Of a stretch of DNA of 56,202 bases, positions 41,638-51,737 are shown one piece after another. The stretch lies in NCBI GenBank assembly GCA_003222135.1, contig QHUM01000066.1:1-56202 (forward strand), written 5' to 3'. Position 1 is the stretch's first letter; the number at the start of each line of letters is the position of its first letter. A program made the translations under genes and the position numbers. The notes under the pieces were generated by a model. The model made no database searches. It was not told the DNA's origin and worked only from the letters and a program-made list of their open reading frames with translations. This DNA is from Gemmatimonadota bacterium. GTDB taxonomy: Bacteria; Gemmatimonadota; Gemmatimonadetes; Gemmatimonadales; GWC2-71-9.

Positions 41638-41846
41638 ACCGGTCGCGCCAGAGGCTGGGACGCGCCGGGATGGTGACGGACGGCGGTGCGCCGTGGTGCC
41701 CCGAATGCCGCCGGCCCCTCCAGTTCGGCAGCGACCGCCAGGGCCGGGCGACAGAATCCTGCGCCTGCGGATACCATGGGTACGTGGGCACGCGGCCCGG
41801 GCAGGTGGACGCGCAACACGTGGTGACGGCGAAACACCCACACTAG
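41634..41846 (+). CDS. Small zinc-ribbon protein coupled to infA
   Basis: A 70-residue protein whose GTG start overlaps the infA stop (GTGA). It has a zinc ribbon: [11 protein letters not shown], then [16 protein letters not shown]. The N-terminus is basic. I do not recognise a characterised family. Translational coupling to IF-1 suggests a role around the ribosome or RNA, which is inference only. Confidence 0.6.
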   Translation: MNRSRQRLGRAGMVTDGGAPWCPECRRPLQFGSDRQGRATESCACGYHGYVGTRPGQVDAQHVVTAKHPH

Positions 41847-41847
41847 G

Positions 41848-41870
41848 GATCGCGGCACAGGCCCGCGATC
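41848..41870 (+). terminator. Hairpin after the infA-zinc-ribbon unit
   Basis: GATCGCGG pairs with CCGCGATC (8 bp) around the 7-nt loop CACAGGC, starting one base after the TAG of the zinc-ribbon gene. No T-tract follows, so it is an imperfect terminator candidate or an mRNA 3'-end stabiliser. Confidence 0.35.
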
Positions 41871-41934
41871 GGTAGCTCAGCGCCTCTCAGTTCTGTCACA
41901 CCAGCCCCTCGAAGCGTGGCTCGCTCGCGAGTTC

Positions 41935-41960
41935 CCCACCAAGGTCGTATTCTTGGTGGG
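41935..41960 (+). promoter_or_regulatory. Inverted repeat upstream of the kinase-propeller gene
   Basis: CCCACCAAG and CTTGGTGGG form a perfect 9-bp inverted repeat with an 8-nt loop (GTCGTATT), ending 17 nt before ATG 41978. The 3' arm holds the only purine-rich stretch near the start, so pairing could hide the ribosome site; alternatively it is an operator. The rest of the gap from 41871 shows nothing that I can support. Confidence 0.4.
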
Positions 41961-41977
41961 CCGGGTCTCGCGCCATC

Positions 41978-44560
<2,583 letters not shown>

Positions 44561-44599
44561 CGACAGCTCCCCGGAACGACTAGACCGGGCAAGGAGGTA

Positions 44600-44966
44600 T
44601 CACCTCGAGTCCAAGCGGGGCGACGAGACGCGGAGCTTCCTGCTCGATTTCGGCCCGACCGCCCAGAGTGAGCTCGCGAATCTCGATCTCTTCAAGATCG
44701 ACACGGCAGCGGTCGACGCGCTCATCATGAGCCACGGCCACTTCGATCATTTCGGCGGGCTCATGCCGCTGCTCGAGCGGGACCGTGGGAAGATGCATCG
44801 TGACCTGCCGCTCTACGTCGGCGGCGAGGACACGTTCTGTTACCGCTGGTTCGAGCGCCCCAACGGAGACCGCAACAGCGCCGGCGTGGTGAGCCGCAGT
44901 GACGACGCGATGCCCGGCAAGCTCATCCTGTCGTACACCGGGACGCGGTTCGTTTTCGGAGCGTGA
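44600..44966 (+). pseudogene. Metallo-beta-lactamase-fold hydrolase remnant
   Basis: The frame holds the core of an MBL hydrolase of the 7,8-dihydropterin-6-methyl... synthase-like type: LLDFGPTAQSELANLDLF, the metal site MSHGHFDHFGGLMPLL, and DLPLYVGGEDTFCYRWF. It then jumps to what looks like the C-terminal end, MPGKLILSYTGTRFVFGA. Family members are about 250-320 residues; here the N-terminal strands and a large middle part, including later metal ligands, are missing. No start codon with a ribosome site exists near the 5' end, where the frame runs back into the kinase gene. It is best read as a decayed gene. The 40-nt stretch 44561-44599 holds only a stray AAGGAGGT. Confidence 0.65.
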
Positions 44967-44976
44967 GCGCCGGCCC

Positions 44977-46329
44977 TCATTTGCCGTGCGCCCGGAGCAG
45001 CTCATCAACCTCCGCGTAGCCTGACGGATAGGGGACGCCGTTCGCCGAGGCACCCGCATCGACCAGCGCCCGAACCGACTCCGGCGAGCGCCGCTCGGTC
45101 CAGTACGAGTCCACGCACGCCTTGACGGCCAAGGCGAGCGGGGTCTGGCCCTTGCCGTCCTGCACGTTCACGGGCGCGCCGCGCTCGATCAGCAGCTTCA
45201 CGACCGCGGGCCGCGCGCGCCAGGCCGCGACGTGCAGCGCCGTGCTGTGCTGGGCGATAGCGAAGTACCCGTCACCCGCGTACAGGGCCGCGACAGGCAC
45301 GCCGAGGTCGAGGAGGTGGCGCACGCCTTCGACGTTGCCGACGCCCGCGAACTCCGCGAGCAGCCTGCCGCCCTCCCCCACGAGCTCCCGAACGAGCTGG
45401 GGCTCGCGCGCCGCAATGGCACGAACAGCCGTGGCGTCGTTCCTGGCGCACGCGCCAAACAGCCGCTCGACACCCTGCAGCTCGACCGGAATGCCGCGCT
45501 GCGCGAACAGATCGAGCACGTCCCCGCGGCCCCGGCGCGCGGCCATCGCCAGCGCCGATCTGCCAGCGAATGACCGGTCCCAGCCGTCTGAGTGGTCGGC
45601 CAGGAGCGTCGGGTCGGCGCCGTGATCCAGCAGCACTTGGAAGATCTCGAGCGCGTTGTCCCTCATCACCGCGTTATGCAGCGCCGTCTTCCCCCAACGG
45701 GTCCGGCGATTCGGGTCGACGCCCCGCTCCAGCAGCCATTTGATTCCTTCATAGTCGTGCCAGTCGGTCTTGCGGAACAGCATCATGCCCAGGCTGTCCG
45801 CGTTCAGCTTGCCGCTCTCCACAAGGACCTGCAGCGCGGCGTTGTCGTGGGTCTCGGGTGCGTGATAGGGAACTTCTTCGTCGTTCGGATCCGCGCCCCG
45901 CTCGAGCAGCAGGCGCGTGAGCTCCGCGTGGTGTGCCACCCCGGCGGCGCCGTACAGCGCGCTCTCCCACTCTGGCTTCGGCTGATGGTTCATCTCGTAC
46001 CAGCCGGTGTTGGCGCTGGCGCCGGCGTCGAGCAGCGCCCGCGCCGCACGCACGAAGCCGTCGGACCGCGCACGATCGAGCCGGAGGTACTTCGAGAAGC
46101 ACAGGTACGTGAGCGCATCCCACCCGTGGGGACCGCCCTTCGCGGTGGCGTTGCCGGGCTCGAGCGCGAGGAACCGCTGCAAGGCGGCCGCGTCGCCCAA
46201 CACCGCGGCGGTGTAGATATCGCCGCTCGCGATTTCGGGATGCGCCGCCAACAACCCTGCGGCGGTTTCCAGCGTCCCGTGCCAGGTCGCGGCCTGGAGG
46301 AAGTCCGATCGAAGATCGAGCTGCTCCAT
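44977..46329 (-). CDS. Ankyrin-repeat protein
   Basis: A 450-residue protein made of ankyrin repeats. Clear units are ALYGAAGVAHHAELTRLLLERGADPND, GKTALHNAVMRDNALEIFQVLLDHGADPT, RSALAMAARRGRGDVLDLFAQRG, STALHVAAWRARPAVVKLLIERGAPVN and QTPLALAVKACVDSYWTERRSPESVRALVDAGAS; other stretches are more divergent. There is no signal peptide or membrane helix, so it is probably a cytoplasmic protein-binding scaffold. GGAG lies 5 nt before ATG 46329. Its partner is unknown. It ends 10 nt from the MBL remnant. Confidence 0.9.
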   Translation of the reverse strand: MEQLDLRSDFLQAATWHGTLETAAGLLAAHPEIASGDIYTAAVLGDAAALQRFLALEPGNATAKGGPHGWDALTYLCFSKYLRLDRARSDGFVRAARALLDAGASANTGWYEMNHQPKPEWESALYGAAGVAHHAELTRLLLERGADPNDEEVPYHAPETHDNAALQVLVESGKLNADSLGMMLFRKTDWHDYEGIKWLLERGVDPNRRTRWGKTALHNAVMRDNALEIFQVLLDHGADPTLLADHSDGWDRSFAGRSALAMAARRGRGDVLDLFAQRGIPVELQGVERLFGACARNDATAVRAIAAREPQLVRELVGEGGRLLAEFAGVGNVEGVRHLLDLGVPVAALYAGDGYFAIAQHSTALHVAAWRARPAVVKLLIERGAPVNVQDGKGQTPLALAVKACVDSYWTERRSPESVRALVDAGASANGVPYPSGYAEVDELLRAHGK

Positions 46330-46425
46330 AGGGTCTCCAAGCTACTCCGCCCACGGCTTGCTGACTATCAAATCCGGGCGTAGGATCGATGCGCACCCTG
46401 CACCCACCAGCGCTGGAGTCACCTT

Positions 46426-48630
46426 GTGCCGTTGAGCAGAGCGATCACGACTGTCGGCACGGTAGCAGCTGCGCTCGGAGCCTCCGGCTGCAGCGACACG
46501 ATCAGCCCTCCGCCTCCGCCCCCCGCCACGGCGAACATCGCGGCCGGCCGGCAACACACGTGCCGGCTCACCGGCACCGGGACGACCGCGCCGGCTTTCT
46601 GCTGGGGCGATAACTCCTTCGGCCAGCTTGGCAACGGCTCGACCACGAGCAGCGCGACGCCGGTCGCCGTGAGCGGAGGCGTATCGTTCACCCAGCTCGC
46701 CACCGGCAGTGGTCACACCTGCGGACTCACCGGGTCCGGGGCCGCCTCCTGCTGGGGCTGGAACTCCGAGGGCCAGCTCGGCATCGGCTCGACGGCCATC
46801 AGCTCGGTGCCGGTGAGCGTGGCCGGCGGCCTGACGTTCACCGCCCTCGCCGCCGGAAGCGTGCACACCTGCGGGCTCACCAGCACGGGGACGGCCTACT
46901 GCTGGGGCAACAATGTGGACGGGCGACTAGGCGACGGATCGACCACGAATAGCGCCGCCCCCGTCGCCGTGTCGGGCGGGACGCTGCGCTTCACGGCCCT
47001 CGCCGCGGGTGAGTTCCACACGTGCGCGCTCGCCGCCGGCGTCGCCTACTGTTGGGGCGACAACTTCGACGGCCAGCTCGGCAATGGGTCCACCACGGGC
47101 AGCACCACACCGGTCGCCGTGTCCGGGGGACTCGCGTTCACCGCCATCGCCTCGGGCTCCTCTCACACGTGCGGTCTCACCAGCGCCGGAGTGGCGTACT
47201 GCTGGGGCCGCAACACCGAGCGTCAGCTTGGCAACGGTGCGGCGACCGGAACCAGCCTGGTGCCAGGCGCGGTGTCCGGCAGCTTGACCTTCACCGCCCT
47301 CGCGACGGGCAGTTTTCACACGTGCGGGCTCACCGGCTCCGGTGCGGCCTACTGTTGGGGCTACAACGCGGACGGCCGCGGAGGCGATGGCACGACGGTG
47401 AGCCGCTCGAGGCCCGTGGCTGTCGCGGGCGGCCTCAGCTACCTCGCCCTCGCGACCGGCGGACAACACACCTGCGCCCTGACCGCCTCGGGACGCACCT
47501 ACTGCTGGGGGAGCAACGCCGTCGGGCAGGTGGGGTATGCGAACGCGGTCACGTGGACGCCGGCACTGGTAAGGGGCTTGCCCACCGCCAGGGGCGTCGT
47601 AGCGGGACCGGATGGGGCGAACACGTGCGCCTTGGCGCCGGGTGGTGGGGCCTACTGCTGGGGCGACAACGCGTACGGTCAGCTCGGGACCGGCACGTTC
47701 ACGAATAGCGCAACGCCGGTTGCGGTCACCGGCGGCATCGGCTTCGACTCCGTCGCCTCGGATGGCCTGCACACGTGCGGGCTCAGCAGTGGGACGGCTT
47801 ACTGCTGGGGCGATAACGCCTCCGGCGAGCTGGGCGACGGGTCGACGGCGAGCCGCTCCCAGCCCAGTGCGGTCTCCGGCAGCCTCACCTTCAGCGCACT
47901 CGCGCCCGGCTGGCTGCATACGTGCGGATTGAGCGGCGGGGCGGCCTACTGCTGGGGCCGTAACGTGGAGGGCCAGCTCGGCAGCGGCGCGCCCAACATT
48001 ATGTCTCTCCCGACGGCCGTATCGGGCGGTCACACCTTCACGGTCGTGACCGCCGGCAGCTTTCACACCTGCGCCCTCACGAGCGCTCGGGCCGCCTACT
48101 GCTGGGGATATAACACGGGCGGTCAGCTCGGCAACGGCACGACGGCGAGCGACTCGCTCCCTGTCCCCGTGTCCGGGGGTCTCACGTTCGGCAGCCTGAC
48201 CGCGGGCTCGGTCCACACCTGCGGACTCACGACGTCCGGCGCGGCCTACTGCTGGGGCCGCAACCACACCGGTCAGCTCGGCAACGGGACGACGGCCGAC
48301 GACTCGATCCCCCGCGCCGTGTCCGGGGGCCTCACGTTCGGCAGCCTGGCCGCAGGCGGTGTCCACACTTGCGGCCTCACCACGTCCGGCGCGGCCTACT
48401 GCTGGGGCTACAACAGCGACGGGCAGCTCGGCAATGGCTCTACGGCAAACAGCACGGTGCCGGTCGCGGTTTCCGGAGGGCTCAGCTTCACGGCCCTCGC
48501 CGTCGGCTCCAGCCACACTTGCGGCCTCACGAGTGCCGGGGCGGTCTATTGCTGGGGTGACAACTACGCCGGCCAGCTCGGCTTGGGCACGTTCGGCTAC
48601 GCCACCAGCCCGGTAGCGGTCGCGCCGTAG
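46426..48630 (+). CDS. Secreted RCC1-repeat lipoprotein
   Basis: A 734-residue lipoprotein (lipobox LGASGC, Cys22) with a Pro-rich linker, followed by 14 RCC1-type repeats of about 50 residues. Each has HTCxL.....AYCWGxNxxGQLGxG and a following PVAVSGGLxFTxLAxG. Fourteen repeats would make two seven-bladed propellers in tandem. Each repeat has two conserved cysteines (HTC and YCW), suited to disulphides outside the cytoplasm. Neighbouring repeats are also close at DNA level (for example near 48181 and 48331), a sign of recent internal duplication. The start is GTG with GGAG at 7 nt. The ligand is unknown. Confidence 0.9.
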   Translation: MPLSRAITTVGTVAAALGASGCSDTISPPPPPPATANIAAGRQHTCRLTGTGTTAPAFCWGDNSFGQLGNGSTTSSATPVAVSGGVSFTQLATGSGHTCGLTGSGAASCWGWNSEGQLGIGSTAISSVPVSVAGGLTFTALAAGSVHTCGLTSTGTAYCWGNNVDGRLGDGSTTNSAAPVAVSGGTLRFTALAAGEFHTCALAAGVAYCWGDNFDGQLGNGSTTGSTTPVAVSGGLAFTAIASGSSHTCGLTSAGVAYCWGRNTERQLGNGAATGTSLVPGAVSGSLTFTALATGSFHTCGLTGSGAAYCWGYNADGRGGDGTTVSRSRPVAVAGGLSYLALATGGQHTCALTASGRTYCWGSNAVGQVGYANAVTWTPALVRGLPTARGVVAGPDGANTCALAPGGGAYCWGDNAYGQLGTGTFTNSATPVAVTGGIGFDSVASDGLHTCGLSSGTAYCWGDNASGELGDGSTASRSQPSAVSGSLTFSALAPGWLHTCGLSGGAAYCWGRNVEGQLGSGAPNIMSLPTAVSGGHTFTVVTAGSFHTCALTSARAAYCWGYNTGGQLGNGTTASDSLPVPVSGGLTFGSLTAGSVHTCGLTTSGAAYCWGRNHTGQLGNGTTADDSIPRAVSGGLTFGSLAAGGVHTCGLTTSGAAYCWGYNSDGQLGNGSTANSTVPVAVSGGLSFTALAVGSSHTCGLTSAGAVYCWGDNYAGQLGLGTFGYATSPVAVAP

Positions 48631-48640
48631 GCACGCTCCC

Positions 48641-50530
48641 TCACCGCCACACTTCCTCGGCGCTGCGGCCGTCCGATTCCACTTGCCGCAGCACCATGCC
48701 GTAATAGGCGCCGCGGGCGGTCATCAGCTCCTCGTGGGTGCCGCGCTCGGTGACGCGCCCCTCTTCCATCAAGAGGATCATGTCGGCGCGGCGGATGGTG
48801 GAGAGACGATGCGCGATCACGAACGTCGTGCGCCCCGCCAGCAGCGTGGCCATCGAGGCTTGAATAAGCTGCTCACTCTCCGTGTCCAGGTTGCTCGTCG
48901 CTTCGTCGAGAATGAGGATCTGCGGTGACGCCAGAATCGCGCGAGCGATGGCCAGGCGCTGCTGCTGGCCGCCCGAGAGCTTGACGCCCCGCTCGCCGAT
49001 CGATGTCTCGTATTGCTCGGGAAGTTTGACGATGAACTCGTGGGCATTGGCGCGCCGGGCGGCGTCCTCGATCTCGGCGTCGGTCGTTTCGCGACGGCCG
49101 TACGCGATGTTTTCCCGCACCGATCCGTCGAACAAGAACACGTCCTGTTGGACGATGGCCAGCAAGTCGCGATAGGTCCGCAGGCGAAAGTCCCTGACAT
49201 CCGAGCCGTTGAGGAGAATGCGGCCCCGCGTCGGGTCGTGAAACCGCGCCACCAGGTCCGTGACCGTGGTTTTCCCGGCGCCGCTGCGGCCCACCAGGGC
49301 GACCACGGATCCGCCGGGCACGGCGACAGCGAAGTCGCGCACCACCGGTTGGCCCTCGCGGTAAGCGAATTCGACGTCCTCGAACCGGATCTCGCGCACC
49401 ACGCGGGGCGCGTCCCGCGCGCCGGGCCGGTCCGGCTTGTCGTCGTCCATCGCCAGCACGTCGAACACCCGCTCCATGGCTGCGAGCGAACGCTGCAATT
49501 CGGAGAACGAATTGACGATTTGCCACACCGGCCCGAGCAGCAAAAACGTGTACCACTGGAACGCCATGATGTCGCCGATCGAGGCGCCGCCGGTGATGTT
49601 CATGTACCCGCCGTACCACACGATCACCACGTTCACGCCGGCCTGCATCAGGCCCCAGGACGTCCACAGCACCAGCTCGCGGCGGTGCGCGAACAGCTCC
49701 TTGCGGAGCACCGTGTGTCGCCCCCGCATGTAGTTGAGCAGCTCCTGCAATTCCCGCCGGAACGCGCGGACGATGCGAATTCCGGAGAACGTCTCGCCCA
49801 CCCGGCCGTCGATGTGCTCCACGTCCTTGCGCATCGAGCGGTAGATCGGCCGGATGCGCCGCGCCGCGGTGAAGCTGATCAGCATCGCCCCGGGCACGAC
49901 GGCCATCGCGGTCAACGCCAACCGCCAGTTCAGCACCAGCAGCACCGCGACAGCGACGGCCAGACGGATGAGCGATACGACGGGCGACACGAGCGCCATC
50001 TGCAGCAAGCCGGTCGTCGTTTCCACGTCGCCCGTGAGGCGGGACAGGATGCCGCCCGTCTTCATGTCCCACAGCCTGGACAACGGCAGATGCAGCAGCC
50101 GCTCGAACAACGAGCGACGCAGCGACATCATGACGCGCACGTTCAGCAGGCGCTGGCGGTAGTCCCGGACCGCGTCGATCACGTTGGAGAGGACGACCAC
50201 GGCGACGAACCCCGCGCCCGCCAGCTGCAACCGGGCGAGCCGCGATGCGGTGTCCAGCCCGGCATTGAGCAGCACCCGATCGATGATGTACCGCATGAAC
50301 AGCGGCTCGATCATCTGCAGTCCGGTGGTCAGCAGGGCGAGGACGAGAAGCGCCAGGGCGGCGTAGCGATACGGCCGCAGCCAGCGCAGATACTCGCGCA
50401 CGTACGCCCGTCGCTCGCCGCGCGCCGGGCGCGGGGAGTCGCCCGGCTCGGCGGCGTCGTCCAAGCGCCGCTGTTTGTAGTCCTGGACGAAGCCGCGATA
50501 GCGTTGCCGCGAAGAGCGGGCCTGGCTCAT
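48641..50530 (-). CDS. ABC exporter (fused permease and ATPase, MsbA/lipid A-type)
   Basis: A 629-residue half-transporter. Six membrane helices lie at about 55-335 (RYAALALLVLALLTTGLQMIEPLFMRYIIDRVLL, LRLAVAVAVLLVLNWRLALTAMAVVPGAMLI). The ATPase domain (about 370-610) has Walker A GRSGAGKTT, Q-loop IVQQDVFLFDGSVRENIAYG, signature LSGGQQQRLAIARAI, Walker B ILILDEATSNLD and switch VIAHRLSTI. It works as a dimer exporting lipids, peptides or drugs. ATG 50530 overlaps the stop of the preceding secreted-protein gene by 4 nt, which excludes the longer frame reaching 50809. Confidence 0.93.
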   Translation of the reverse strand: MSQARSSRQRYRGFVQDYKQRRLDDAAEPGDSPRPARGERRAYVREYLRWLRPYRYAALALLVLALLTTGLQMIEPLFMRYIIDRVLLNAGLDTASRLARLQLAGAGFVAVVVLSNVIDAVRDYRQRLLNVRVMMSLRRSLFERLLHLPLSRLWDMKTGGILSRLTGDVETTTGLLQMALVSPVVSLIRLAVAVAVLLVLNWRLALTAMAVVPGAMLISFTAARRIRPIYRSMRKDVEHIDGRVGETFSGIRIVRAFRRELQELLNYMRGRHTVLRKELFAHRRELVLWTSWGLMQAGVNVVIVWYGGYMNITGGASIGDIMAFQWYTFLLLGPVWQIVNSFSELQRSLAAMERVFDVLAMDDDKPDRPGARDAPRVVREIRFEDVEFAYREGQPVVRDFAVAVPGGSVVALVGRSGAGKTTVTDLVARFHDPTRGRILLNGSDVRDFRLRTYRDLLAIVQQDVFLFDGSVRENIAYGRRETTDAEIEDAARRANAHEFIVKLPEQYETSIGERGVKLSGGQQQRLAIARAILASPQILILDEATSNLDTESEQLIQASMATLLAGRTTFVIAHRLSTIRRADMILLMEEGRVTERGTHEELMTARGAYYGMVLRQVESDGRSAEEVWR

Positions 50531-51138
50531 CGCTTGGCGGGTGCGAGCGGCCCCAGGGACCGCGGCGGCCCGATACGGCGGGCTTCGATCTGCAGCCATT
50601 GCGTGGTCCACGTCTTGCCGCCGTCCGTGGAGCGGTCGCCGGTCCAGGAGAAGCGATCTGGCCGGATATCGTAATAGCGGATACGCCAGAGCGACGGGGT
50701 GGGGCTCATCACACCGAACTTCTGCTCGATGTGCATTTCCGCACCGACCTTGTGCCCCGTCCCCACGTTCTGCAGGCCGGTTCCCTGCTCTGCCGAAACG
50801 AGCTCCCATTGGTCGAGGACGGCGTTGTACGCGCGCAGCGTGGCGGACGCGTAATACGTCTGCCCGCTGTCACCCACGACGCGGTACTCATCCAGGATTT
50901 GCGCCCCTAGGGCGAGACGCACCGCGCTCCAGTAGCCGCGGCCCTTCCCGAACTCGTGACTGACCGACGTGAATTCCCAGTCGCCCAGCAAGTAGTCGAA
51001 CTCACCCTGATGGGCGTCGTAGGACGCCTTGATCTGCTCGGCGGTGCGCCCGGGCGGGGCCTGTGCGCGCAGCGGCGACGCGATCGTCGCGAGCGCGACC
51101 ACTATTGCGGCGGAGAGCGAAACAACAGGGTGACGCAT
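50527..51138 (-). CDS. Secreted DUF1579-like protein upstream of ABC exporter
   Basis: A 203-residue protein starting at ATG 51138, with GAGG 5 nt upstream. The signal peptide is cut near PLRAQ (26). The mature domain is lipocalin/DUF1579-like: EFDYLLGDWEFTSVSHEFGKGRGYWSAVRLALGAQILDEYRVVGDSG, YYASATLRAYNAVLDQWELVS, and RIRYYDIRPDRFSWTGDRSTDGGKTW. The function is unknown. Coupling to the ABC exporter by a 4-nt overlap suggests they act together, perhaps on a lipophilic compound; this is inference. Confidence 0.82.
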   Translation of the reverse strand: MRHPVVSLSAAIVVALATIASPLRAQAPPGRTAEQIKASYDAHQGEFDYLLGDWEFTSVSHEFGKGRGYWSAVRLALGAQILDEYRVVGDSGQTYYASATLRAYNAVLDQWELVSAEQGTGLQNVGTGHKVGAEMHIEQKFGVMSPTPSLWRIRYYDIRPDRFSWTGDRSTDGGKTWTTQWLQIEARRIGPPRSLGPLAPAKR

Positions 51139-51225
51139 CACGACCTCACGTGTTGAGGGGGGACGGCCCCCGCAAACGTGAGCCCCGCGGATCACCCGGT
51201 CAATGGTGCCGGCTACATGGGACCG

Positions 51226-51591
51226 TCAGAGCCTGCGCCGCAGCCAGTGCACGCCCTCGAGGATTATCTCTGTCGCGAGGTAGCCCGCCAGCCGCTGGTT
51301 GAAGTCTGTCCATTCCCACCCTGCGCGGTCGAAGTACCGCTCGTACGCGAAGGATCCGAGCGTAAAGATGGCGAGCCGGGGGAGCGGGCGGCGCCAGGCC
51401 GAGCTCATCCACGGGCCGCGCAGCAACACGTTCGCACTGGCGCCCGTCACCAGCTCATCGCCGGGAAAAGAGACGCGGCAGCATTGCGCCGCGGCCGGCG
51501 CCGCGGCGCAGAGCAGCAAGGCGAAGAGCGCCAGCACGCGCGCGGCGCGCAATTGCGCCCGGCAAACGTCAATGCATCGGTTGTCCAACAT
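51226..51591 (-). CDS. Small secreted/membrane hypothetical protein
   Basis: A 121-residue protein with a hydrophobic N-terminal signal (VLALFALLLCAAAPAAAQ, about 19-36) and a mature part with FPGDELVTGASANVLLRGPWM, FTLGSFAYERYFDRAGWEWTDFNQRLAGYLATEIILEGVHWL. I do not recognise a family. The amphipathic ends suggest an envelope location. It lies between two minus-strand transcription units. The upstream gap carries two TGCATCAC copies (minus strand), near 51695-51735. Confidence 0.6.
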   Translation of the reverse strand: MLDNRCIDVCRAQLRAARVLALFALLLCAAAPAAAQCCRVSFPGDELVTGASANVLLRGPWMSSAWRRPLPRLAIFTLGSFAYERYFDRAGWEWTDFNQRLAGYLATEIILEGVHWLRRRL

Positions 51592-51737
51592 GGAGGCCAG
51601 TCCTCGTTACGTGTCTTCGTACCGCTACCTCGGGCGAGACAGGGCTGTTCCTCACACGTTCCAACTCGCGCGCTGCGGCGACGCAACGCGGCCATGTGAT
51701 GCAGCGCACAAGGGGGTTGACGTGATGCAATTCAACC

